Positions 37,624-46,191 of a stretch of DNA of 64,000 bases are shown here, in pieces. The DNA is from an uncultured Desulfobacter sp. Its GTDB lineage: Bacteria > Desulfobacterota > Desulfobacteria > Desulfobacterales > Desulfobacteraceae. Below the pieces are notes generated by a model, which saw only the letters and a list, made by a program, of their open reading frames with translations, did no database searches and was not told the origin of the DNA. Position numbers and translations under genes: made by a program. Every line of letters starts with the position of its first letter. Within the stretch, counting starts at the first letter, position 1. Location of the stretch: NCBI RefSeq assembly GCF_963677125.1, contig NZ_OY781882.1, positions 1,000,501 to 1,064,500 on the forward strand, read 5' to 3'.

Positions 37624-38294
37624 GCGCCCTTGTAACCATTGAAACTCTGGACAATGCCCACAATTATATAAAAACGTAAATTGTAAATAATATGAATAAC
37701 GATTTATAAACAGAAGCAATTTTTAGACCATAAAAAGGAAATGAGAAGTTCTACATTATTAACTTAATAATTTAAAAAGAAGTTATTTTTATATGTTAAA
37801 AAAATGACTGATCATAATCAGGGAAGCAACTCTTATCAAAAGCTAATTAAACATTGAAACTTATTGTGAAATATTATAGCAATAATAACTAACTTTTTAC
37901 CACTTTGTTGTAATCTTTTTCATCTATTTCGAAAATTAAAATTTGCAACCAATGAACTAAATGACTGATAACAGACGAAAAACTTCTGTTGAGATTTCCG
38001 TGAGTCCTTATTGAAATCCCAAAAGACGTGATTCTGGAACCCGAATAGTTGCAAAAATGCCTCTTTATGCAGTCTTTTCTTGTGCCAAAAACCCCAGGAT
38101 CAAAATCAAAGATTATCTCAAAATGGGCTTAACGATAAGTGCGTTAGATAATCTGCAGGAAAGAATCTTTTTGATATCTCGACCAGTAAAGTCGCCATCA
38201 AGGAAGTCGCGGATCCTTGCCAATCCCTCCTGAAGTTCAAACTGGTTCAAGACAAACCCAATCAAAGCAAATCATCAACACTAAAAACTGCCCA
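37624..38294. other. Gene-free region upstream of the copy-1 operon
   Basis: About 670 bases, AT-rich between 37680 and 37960. It should contain the promoter of the rhodanese-transglutaminase-giant block. Short frames on both strands (for example 38057 onward, 59 codons) have no recognisable similarity and no good ribosome binding site. The part at 38040-38290 might be eroded coding sequence, but I could not identify it. Confidence 0.4.
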
Positions 38295-41200
38295 CTAATA
38301 AGCGCACTCCTCCGGATAGTGAATTATTTTATCATCCTCGCCAACAGCCCAGGCCTCTCCATCGCCCCTCCCCCCATCATTTAATTGTATCACATAATCC
38401 TGTTCTATCCAGTTGCTCCCCCCATCTTTTGTGCTAACAAAGCTGAATCCCTTACTATCTGAGGATTGTCCTCCAAAAGCCCAGCCTACATCTGATGAAA
38501 TCATCACTAAGTCACTCAAGTATCCAAAAAATAGTCCTTCATACTGTTTACTCCAGGTTTGCCCACCGTTAGTGGTGTGATATATCACAGGCCAAATTCC
38601 GAGATTACAGAATTGAGAACCAGATATCCAACCTTCAGTCGAGGATGTAAAAAAGACGGAACTTATATTAAAATTATCTTCACAAACCTCCGTCGAGTTT
38701 ACGAACTGATCGAGAAGCACCCAACTTGTCCCTCCATTACCGGTATGAATAATAAATCCTTCATCTCCGACCATCCATCCTTCATTCGTATTTAGAAAAA
38801 AGACATCATTCAATGTGACATATTCCTGCGCGTAACTGTGCTTCTGCCAGTTTTGTCCTCCATCTGTCGTGTGTAATCTTATGTAACCTAATTTTTTATA
38901 AAAACCATTATCCCATCCGCTTGCATAACCGCTTACCCAGCATTCAGTCTCGGATAAGCATTGTATAGCAGTCAGGTAATAATCAATATCTACTACCATA
39001 TCAAATGTCTGGGGCTGCCACACCAGACCTCCGTCAGTAGATTTGAAGATGGCATGCTGTTGCCATTCCTCAACGTCATAAGCTATTTCACCTACACACC
39101 ATCCAACATTTTCGTTCACAAAATCAACACTATTCAAGTTAACTGTATACGGGGCGATTGGATTCACCACAGCAGACCAATTCTTGCCACCATCTAATGT
39201 TCTCATAATTGTGCCGTCTTCCCCGACAATCCAACCATGTTTACGGTCTATGAAATCAACCCCTCGCAGGTTTTTTCCTGCAATTGGTGAATCCTGTCTC
39301 CCCCAGCATGAACATGCGTCACCGACTCTATCATTATTAGAGTCTGCCTGATCAGAATTGGGGACAGTAGGACAATTATCATCACAATTTTCAGTATCTC
39401 CTCCGGTACAAGGGTTGTCCCCCGGAACACCGTTGTTGTCACCATCATTTTTTATTCCATCACCATCAGTGTCTTTATCATCTAACAAGGGGCATCCGTG
39501 TTCGTCTACATCTGTTCCAGCAGGTGTATTCTCACACAAATCATCATCATCCAGCACCTCATCATTATCATCATCAAGATCAGCGTTATCACCTACACCA
39601 TCTCCATCATTGTCTTCCCATTCATTTGGGTCTTTAGGAAAAGCATCTGATTCATCAAGATGTCCGTCATTATCGTCATCAGGATCGCAGACGTCGCCTT
39701 GTTTGTCATTATCGGTGTCTGTTTGATATGGATTACAGACATCAGGGCAATTGTCATCACAATTTTCAGTATCTCCTCCAACACAAGGATTATCCCCCGG
39801 AACACCGTTTCCATCTCCATCATTTTCTATCCCATCACAGTCAGAACCAATGTCTGAGTCAGGAAAGAAATCTGGCGTGTAACTCACTTCATGCACTTCA
39901 TTGCTTATTTTGACACTTGGATAATCACCACCCCATTTCTTCTCCCCTGACCAAGAATTAAAAAATAATCTTCCAGGACATTTAGGTACGTTTCCATCAC
40001 CTGAAATTTCTCTTACCTCTTCCATTTTCTTGATATCTTTTCCAACTAGGAAAATCACTTTGTCAGGATACCAATCAAATCCAATCCAGATAATTTCATT
40101 TAATATATCTATTGGTGGATCAAAAAATTCTTCATCCTCTTTGAAAGGGTTAGATTTTGGTTCCGCACCTCCGTCTATGGTCTGAGCAGTATGAGTCACA
40201 AAATATATCGAATCTGTCATCCATCCTGGATCTTCATTATCTTCATTAAATATTCTAGTTAAAAATTCTATATCAATCTCATTGTCATTGTCGCGGCTTA
40301 CATCATAGTCCTTTTCATAAATAAAGTTACCAAAGACCATACCTTGTGGTGTCGGTAGACTGCTGCTGTCGCCTACTTTCACCTTGAATCGGTACTTGCC
40401 ATAATGAAGATCGCCTCTTTTGCTCGTGATTTCACCACCATTTTGGTGCAGGACACTGAGGGTTACATATCCTTCATTTTCTTCATGGAAATTAGCATAT
40501 TGCTCAATAAAAATAGTTTTACCAGGCCCATTAGAATAAGATTGTTTCATAAATTCGGCTTCAAACTGAGCTTTCGTGTCCACATAAAGTGGCGGTGGTG
40601 AAAGAGCAACAGCCTTAAAAATGGAAGAATGGTTTGTTGAAAATTGAATTGTATTCTGTTCTGAATTAAAAAAGGAATTTATTAAGGTCCAAACTTCTTT
40701 GTCCTCATTATAACTATAAGCGCCGATAAAAGAGCCTTCATTTAGCCCATTATCTACAGGCATAATAATGTTAACAGGCAGATTAAAGTTGCATTGATTA
40801 CTGCATAAAAGTTCTATAGCTGGTCCATTCGACTGAGCATTCATTGGCAGCGAATACTCAGTGGCTTTCTGAATAGATATAATTTGAGACTCTGAAAATG
40901 TACCTTCGGATATTTCAACTTTGATTCCATACAACTCACTATCAGTGTCAATGACTTCGACAATACCACCTTCAGGACCAATTTCACCTTCGGCTTCGGG
41001 GGAGATAAGCTCATTTTTACCGAATAGTGAAGCGAAATAGACAAAATCAGTCATGTTAACAGCCCCATCTCCTCCAAAATCACATCCGGAATCAAATCTT
41101 GGATCTCCAGTTGATGAGCCATAGGCAGATGCGAATCTTTCTATATCCGCCCCATCATAATCTTTATCTGCATACATGTCTTGAGCATCAGGAAGATTTA

Positions 41201-41306
41201 GACTCTCTATTTCACCATCGTTAAGTCCTGCTGCGGCAATGGTTACAATGGCAGTTGAAACAAAGAGTAGGAAGGAAAGAAGCGTGAGAGAGATTGTCTT
41301 GAACAC
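38295..41306 (-). CDS. Exported dockerin/GH16-like/thrombospondin-3/YCF48-repeat protein
   Basis: A 1003-aa protein from the GTG at 41306, which follows AAGGGGGT and gives a clean signal peptide; an ATG at 41354 would add 16 residues before it. Domains in order: a dockerin-like calcium module (about 45-97), a ZU5-like strand set (GEIGPEGGIVEVIDTDSELY), a GH16-like lectin/glucanase domain (about 275-490) whose motif DNEIDIEF carries the ExDxE catalytic pattern (E343, D345, E347), calcium-binding thrombospondin type 3 repeats (about 500-650, rich in DxDxDG), and YCF48/BNR-type beta-propeller repeats with GWIVGEDG and TxDGGxNW (about 660-end). GH16 enzymes cleave beta-1,3/1,4-glucans and galactans; activity here is plausible but unproven. 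It lies between the two cassettes and may belong to neither. Confidence 0.85.
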   Translation of the reverse strand: MFKTISLTLLSFLLFVSTAIVTIAAAGLNDGEIESLNLPDAQDMYADKDYDGADIERFASAYGSSTGDPRFDSGCDFGGDGAVNMTDFVYFASLFGKNELISPEAEGEIGPEGGIVEVIDTDSELYGIKVEISEGTFSESQIISIQKATEYSLPMNAQSNGPAIELLCSNQCNFNLPVNIIMPVDNGLNEGSFIGAYSYNEDKEVWTLINSFFNSEQNTIQFSTNHSSIFKAVALSPPPLYVDTKAQFEAEFMKQSYSNGPGKTIFIEQYANFHEENEGYVTLSVLHQNGGEITSKRGDLHYGKYRFKVKVGDSSSLPTPQGMVFGNFIYEKDYDVSRDNDNEIDIEFLTRIFNEDNEDPGWMTDSIYFVTHTAQTIDGGAEPKSNPFKEDEEFFDPPIDILNEIIWIGFDWYPDKVIFLVGKDIKKMEEVREISGDGNVPKCPGRLFFNSWSGEKKWGGDYPSVKISNEVHEVSYTPDFFPDSDIGSDCDGIENDGDGNGVPGDNPCVGGDTENCDDNCPDVCNPYQTDTDNDKQGDVCDPDDDNDGHLDESDAFPKDPNEWEDNDGDGVGDNADLDDDNDEVLDDDDLCENTPAGTDVDEHGCPLLDDKDTDGDGIKNDGDNNGVPGDNPCTGGDTENCDDNCPTVPNSDQADSNNDRVGDACSCWGRQDSPIAGKNLRGVDFIDRKHGWIVGEDGTIMRTLDGGKNWSAVVNPIAPYTVNLNSVDFVNENVGWCVGEIAYDVEEWQQHAIFKSTDGGLVWQPQTFDMVVDIDYYLTAIQCLSETECWVSGYASGWDNGFYKKLGYIRLHTTDGGQNWQKHSYAQEYVTLNDVFFLNTNEGWMVGDEGFIIHTGNGGTSWVLLDQFVNSTEVCEDNFNISSVFFTSSTEGWISGSQFCNLGIWPVIYHTTNGGQTWSKQYEGLFFGYLSDLVMISSDVGWAFGGQSSDSKGFSFVSTKDGGSNWIEQDYVIQLNDGGRGDGEAWAVGEDDKIIHYPEECAY

Positions 41307-41749
41307 GGTTAACCCCCTTAAAGAATATAGAATCCTAACAAACATATCTAACAAATTTAATTTATTTGAAAATATGCAATTTTTACACCGGAGAAAGCCT
41401 TGGCTTAATCCTACAATTATCCATTTATTTATAATGCCTTACAACTCACTATCACAGCGTAATATTGGTTAACTTTTTAGGATTATGACAAGAATTGCAC
41501 AGCATTGGGAAATAAATATTGCAATATAAGAAACAGAGATTACAAAAAATTTCTAATTTTCCAAAACCACTTCCCGACATTGCCCATTCGGTCTGTACTT
41601 GATCACCCGACTGCAACGGTCACACTTCAGATCCAAATGCAAAAAATCATTCCGCCTGTCCTGATGTCCCCTCATCTCTGCCTCCTCTCTTTTCCATCCC
41701 CGGAAAAGTAAATGGCTGACCAAGAGCCAGCCCATAACTTCTCAATGAT
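41307..41749. other. Intergenic region
   Basis: About 440 bases between the GH16-like gene and the dockerin remnant. Short frames on both strands have no recognisable similarity. It should contain the promoter of the GH16-like gene. No strong hairpin was seen. Confidence 0.4.
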
Positions 41750-42007
41750 TCATCCCATTAAATTCAGGGCAAAGTACAAAATTCGGTATTCTGAATTATT
41801 CCCGGACTGTTCAATCACTTCACAATTGCATTCACAGCCAAGACACATGGTAAAAAATAGAAAGTGCAATTTGTTGATTCCCGGACCGTCTTGGTTAAAG
41901 TCGGCCCGGAAATCAAAGCCTGAATCTCCGCTATTGGACCCCACAAGGCTGTAGAAGAAAAGGATATCTTTGCCGTCCACGTCAAAGTCCGAAGGTTAAT
42001 CGGATGC
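41750..42007 (-). pseudogene. Severed second dockerin module of the copy-2 Ig protein
   Basis: After the TAG that ends the 42008 gene, the same frame continues through a second stop (TAA, 41996-41998). It then reads SDFDVDGKDILFFYSLVG, FRADFNQDGPGINKLHFLFF and TMCLGCE. This aligns with the second dockerin pair and final LGC of the paralogue at 9913. Two nonsense codons, not a frameshift, separate the module from its gene, and the calcium loop carries an inserted proline (DGPGIN). There is no good ribosome binding site for separate translation. Confidence 0.75.
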
Positions 42008-45000
42008 CTAGGGTAAAAGGTAACCGTATACACGGGTGAACAATTCAACGTCAAGTTCGTCAATGACCCCGTCACTGTTAAAGTCTGCCCTGGTGTTGAA
42101 TCCGTCATCGGATGAGGTCAGGTGGAGGACCGATATAAGGCTGGCCAGGTCTTCTCCGTCGATATCCCCGTCCTGGTTAATGTCTCCGTATCTGGGCGGA
42201 TACGACGGCCTACTTCCGGCGTCCAGGGGATCAGTATCGGCGTAAACTTCTTCCCCGTCATAGTAGCCGTCCTTATCCGTATCAGGGTCAAAAGGATCTG
42301 TTCCATAGTCGATTTCCAGCTCATTGCTCAGATCATCATCGTCTGCATCCTCTATTCCTGTAAATGTCGTAAACTGCCACACCGAACCCAGGGTGGTCTG
42401 CTCATAGCCGTCCGTAGCCAGGACCTGCCACAGATAGGTAGTGTCATAGGAGAGCAGCGGCAGTTTGCATTTGGTACCTAAAATATCCTCACACGCTTCA
42501 CAGACTGCAAACTCACCGTTTTCGGGTTTGTACTGAACCGTATAGGTTACCATATCATCTGCATCCGGATCCCCGCCGGTCCAGGACAGGGACAAATCAA
42601 CAGATATCCCGGTTTCAGCATCTGAGGGGGCAGGTGATGAGGGTGCCAGGGGCGGATAGTTTATATGTATGGCGCCTGCTGCATGATCAACAACCGAACT
42701 GCTACCGTCTGAAATCAGGGCATACAGGTAATAAGTGCCGCCGGCAACACCGGACAGGTTCCATTCATAGGTATCGTCTGTTCCGTCCGGGTCTTCCAAA
42801 ATCCCGGATGTAATCAGGATGCCGTCTACGTCTGATGTGTCAGTATCGTAATACAGGGAGATTTGAGCATTGGAATCAGTATCCGTATCCTCCCATGAAA
42901 TGGAGAACACAGTATCAGAGCCGTCAACGGTAATGACCGTATCCGCTTCAGGAGTGGTCAATGTGATTGTCGGCGGATCATTGTTTGCATCCTCCTTTAC
43001 AAAAAAGGACTGAACCGCACTCCATTCTCCTTCAACGCCATGGGCATCCATCAGCCTGGCACGCCAGTAATACCAGGAGGCGTTTTCAAGTTCCTGGGAA
43101 ACGGTTAATGACAGGTCTTCCGACGATCCTTCAAATATCAGATCGGTAAGATCTTCATCCGTGTAGACTTCAACGATCATTTCAACTGTATCATTGTCAG
43201 GTTCTTCAGCAGGATGGACAGACAACACAGGGAGCAGCTGATCCGTCCACGAGAGGTTACCCGGGTTTTTAAGAACAGGTGTATTTGGTTCGTCATTATA
43301 AGTATTTACAAAGAATTGACCACACACCCATTGGCTTGCGGACACGCTGTCCCGTGACCTTGCCCGCCAGTAGTAAACCGTGCTGTCGATAAGGTTTTCG
43401 TGTTGCCATTGAACTGTGCCGTCCAGAATCGTAATTTCATCAGGGCTCGAACGGATAAGACTTTCGGAAGAAAAATCTTTTAAAACATCCATCTCAAAAT
43501 CATAGGTAACATCATCACCGTCCGGATCAGTGACTGAAATGACGGACAGTACAAGCGATGTTGTATTGACTTCGCTGCCGACCGCAGGGGAATCAATCTC
43601 CGGGACAGGCGGTGTCTGGTTAACTGTATCAACGGTAAAAGAAAAGGCGTTGCTGGTGATTGTATTCTGATCCGCATCCTCGACCGTTACCTGCCAGTAA
43701 TATAAACTGCCGTTTGTAAGATCTGCATTGACCTGCCAGGAAACCATGCCGGAATTTTCATCAACCGTGCCCTGGCCTGACGTGATTAGGCTGTTTAATG
43801 TCTGATCCGCATAGACGGCAAAAGTATACGTCAGGGAGTCATTTTCCGGATCCGTGCTGAACCCTGACACCAAAGTCGGGCGGATAGAATCCGCATGCCA
43901 TAAATTTTCCGGGGTCAGCAGTTCAACAGGGCAGGGCGCTTCATTCGTCTCGCTGACCAGAAAACGGCCATGGGTCCAGAAGGAATAGGCGGTGCCGTCA
44001 AAGGCCCTAACCCGCCAATAATAGATCTGGTTTTCAGCAAGCTCTTCCGGCACGATCCAGGGGGCGATCAAACCTGATTCCTGCACGTTACTATCATTTG
44101 CCACAAGTGTGGTGTATCCGGAGTCTGAGTAAACTTCAAATTCATAGGTTAAGATATCCCCGTCTGCATCTGTGCTGCACAAAACAGATAGTTCCGGTTG
44201 AAGTGCAGGTACGATCTCGTCAACCAGGGGCGCGTTGATAACAGGAACACTGGGAGCGTTTTGGGTTTCAGTGGGGTCTGTACCGTTCAGATATTCATCC
44301 AGATCGGAGATGCCGTCACCGTCATAGTCGCCGGTCCCGTCTCGGTCCAGGGTGCCGAAATGATCCAATTCCCACTGATCGTTCATGCCGTCACAGTCGC
44401 TATCGTCGATGTTGCAGATGGTCAGCACGGCCCGCCGGGTGCTTTGAAGCACGCCATCCGAGGCCGTATAGCGGATGCTGTAGCGTCCGGCCTGACCAAC
44501 CATGGGCGTCCAGTCGAATATCGCCGTGCCATCCCCCTGATCAACAAAGGTTGCGCCGGGTGGAAGGGGTGCGGCGGAAAGTACTGGCGTGGTGCCGTTG
44601 GGATCCGAGGCTTCCACGATAAAGGAGACCTGCCGGTCTTCCACGCCGTTACGGTTGGGGATGAACTCCAGGACCGGCGGCTGGGGCCGGGCGCCGGGTT
44701 CCTGCAGTACAATTGTGTAGGACCCCGTGGGATTGGCATCAAACAGGTTAAAGAGGTATTGCCACGCCTGGTTGTCATCGCGTCGTTTTGAAAGCCAGGC
44801 ATTGTTGAGATTGATGATCTTGCCGTCCGAGCGTACCACCTCGGCGATGACCTGTTGGCCCAACTGTGGATCGGGCAGTTCGAGATAGGCAAAACCCGAG
44901 GCAACCGGAACCGTCAGGGTATAGGTATGGGTATCAGCCCCGCTGGTGACAAGTTGTATGGCGGCATCTTCAGAGACATCAGTAACAATAGTCTCCAGGC

Positions 45001-46027
45001 TGTCGGACTCATAGACGGTAAGCAGTGTGCCGTCCTTGGCAAGGAAATCCCGGATATCATCCCGCCCGCCGATATCCACCAATACATCGTGGAGCAATAC
45101 ATGGGTATTGATGGTGTCGATCACAGAGGTCAACTCCCCGCCCAGTTCATCGGCATGGGAGATGGTGGCCTGGAAATCAATGAATTTTCCGGAAAGGCTG
45201 CATTCCATTTCCCAGCGGGCCGTTCCGCTGGTATGTGGGGCGATGTTGCCGAAACTCACCAGCAAACTGTCGTTGGTAGAAACGCCGTTGACTTCGCTGC
45301 CCACAATCATGAAATTGACCAGCAGCCCCTGGTCGTTGTCCACGATTTTGGGCTGCGCCGAATCGATAGCCACATTTGCAGCCCATCCGCCTCCGTTGTT
45401 TTTGATCCGAACACCAAGGGTAAACGGAATGGGCCCTTCTATTTCAGTGGTAAAGGCGTCGTCGCCATAGACATCTTCGGGGAGAAAGTAGTCTAACGCC
45501 AATACAGGCAGCGGTTTGACGAAGATATAGTCCGGCGCCACATTGATTTCCTGCTCCTGGCCATTGGCCGTGTAGCTTAGCCGGGCGCCCACATAGTAGA
45601 GCGTCCCCGCCTCCAGCCCTTTGGATGCGCCCACCGATGGGATGATCAGCCAGTGGATATCGGCCGAAGTGGAAGGCGCAACGGTTCCAGTTCCCGAGAC
45701 ATCATCGATGTTCTCCATTGATTCAAGCCTGATGAAAAAAAGCGCCGCGGTATTGTTAGGATCCGATGATGCAAGAACGCTGCTGCCGTTCTCGTCATAA
45801 AAGAGCACATCCACGCCCACATTCTCCAGCGCAATGGTGGACAGGCCGTTGTTGATGCGCATGTGGGCATCAAAGGCTTGACGCTCTAAGGTGAGTTCCT
45901 GATCGATTTGGATCCGGACCCGTGCGCAGATTGAATCGTTGGCGGCAAGAGCCGGGAAGGCTACAAATAAAATTAAAAATAAACAAATAAAGATTGTCGA
46001 TTTTTTAAACCAACCTGCGTAATTCAT
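42008..46027 (-). CDS. Exported Ig/Fn3-repeat protein with one dockerin-like module (cassette copy 2, C-terminally truncated)
   Basis: A 1339-aa paralogue of the 9913 product with the same domain order: signal peptide (ending FPALAAND), the shared N-terminal domain (ICARVRIQIDQELTLERQAF), the Ig-like domain, the segment DYDGDGISDLDEYLNGTDP, Fn3-like repeats, and one dockerin pair at 1279-1339 (INQDGDIDGEDLASLI, DFNSDGVIDELDVELF). It then stops at TAG inside the region that, in the paralogue, leads to a second dockerin pair; that pair is still recognisable downstream. The ATG at 46027 is preceded by TTGAGGT. It follows giant 2 by 164 bases, matching the order in copy 1. It is probably still expressed as a shortened secreted protein. 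Confidence 0.88.
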   Translation of the reverse strand: MNYAGWFKKSTIFICLFLILFVAFPALAANDSICARVRIQIDQELTLERQAFDAHMRINNGLSTIALENVGVDVLFYDENGSSVLASSDPNNTAALFFIRLESMENIDDVSGTGTVAPSTSADIHWLIIPSVGASKGLEAGTLYYVGARLSYTANGQEQEINVAPDYIFVKPLPVLALDYFLPEDVYGDDAFTTEIEGPIPFTLGVRIKNNGGGWAANVAIDSAQPKIVDNDQGLLVNFMIVGSEVNGVSTNDSLLVSFGNIAPHTSGTARWEMECSLSGKFIDFQATISHADELGGELTSVIDTINTHVLLHDVLVDIGGRDDIRDFLAKDGTLLTVYESDSLETIVTDVSEDAAIQLVTSGADTHTYTLTVPVASGFAYLELPDPQLGQQVIAEVVRSDGKIINLNNAWLSKRRDDNQAWQYLFNLFDANPTGSYTIVLQEPGARPQPPVLEFIPNRNGVEDRQVSFIVEASDPNGTTPVLSAAPLPPGATFVDQGDGTAIFDWTPMVGQAGRYSIRYTASDGVLQSTRRAVLTICNIDDSDCDGMNDQWELDHFGTLDRDGTGDYDGDGISDLDEYLNGTDPTETQNAPSVPVINAPLVDEIVPALQPELSVLCSTDADGDILTYEFEVYSDSGYTTLVANDSNVQESGLIAPWIVPEELAENQIYYWRVRAFDGTAYSFWTHGRFLVSETNEAPCPVELLTPENLWHADSIRPTLVSGFSTDPENDSLTYTFAVYADQTLNSLITSGQGTVDENSGMVSWQVNADLTNGSLYYWQVTVEDADQNTITSNAFSFTVDTVNQTPPVPEIDSPAVGSEVNTTSLVLSVISVTDPDGDDVTYDFEMDVLKDFSSESLIRSSPDEITILDGTVQWQHENLIDSTVYYWRARSRDSVSASQWVCGQFFVNTYNDEPNTPVLKNPGNLSWTDQLLPVLSVHPAEEPDNDTVEMIVEVYTDEDLTDLIFEGSSEDLSLTVSQELENASWYYWRARLMDAHGVEGEWSAVQSFFVKEDANNDPPTITLTTPEADTVITVDGSDTVFSISWEDTDTDSNAQISLYYDTDTSDVDGILITSGILEDPDGTDDTYEWNLSGVAGGTYYLYALISDGSSSVVDHAAGAIHINYPPLAPSSPAPSDAETGISVDLSLSWTGGDPDADDMVTYTVQYKPENGEFAVCEACEDILGTKCKLPLLSYDTTYLWQVLATDGYEQTTLGSVWQFTTFTGIEDADDDDLSNELEIDYGTDPFDPDTDKDGYYDGEEVYADTDPLDAGSRPSYPPRYGDINQDGDIDGEDLASLISVLHLTSSDDGFNTRADFNSDGVIDELDVELFTRVYGYLLP

Positions 46028-46064
46028 TGGCTACCTCAATTTAGTTGTAATTGAGTATAAGTAA

Positions 46065-46090
46065 GTTGGGTGAGCGTAGCGAAACCCAAC
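46065..46090. repeat. Palindromic element between giant 2 and the Ig/dockerin gene
   Basis: Arms GTTGGGT (46065-46071) and ACCCAAC (46084-46090) enclose GAGCGTAGCGAA. On the minus strand the element follows the giant 2 stop codon. The same type of element, with the core TTTCGCTACGCTC, is known as a dispersed palindromic repeat in many bacterial genomes. It may act as a terminator or mRNA-stability element. A 52-codon frame that crosses it (46041-46199) is therefore probably not a gene. Confidence 0.6.
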
Positions 46091-46191
46091 AAAATTGTTC
46101 AATAGTTGATTGCATCAATTCCACAGCTACGCAAAAAATATTTGCTCCATTCATATTTATGCCCCGTACTCTCCCATTACACGCCATATCA

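Noticed and set aside
38057..38236. 59-codon plus-strand frame upstream of the copy-1 operon
   Set aside because: No ribosome binding site and no recognisable family; minus-strand translations are equally uninformative.
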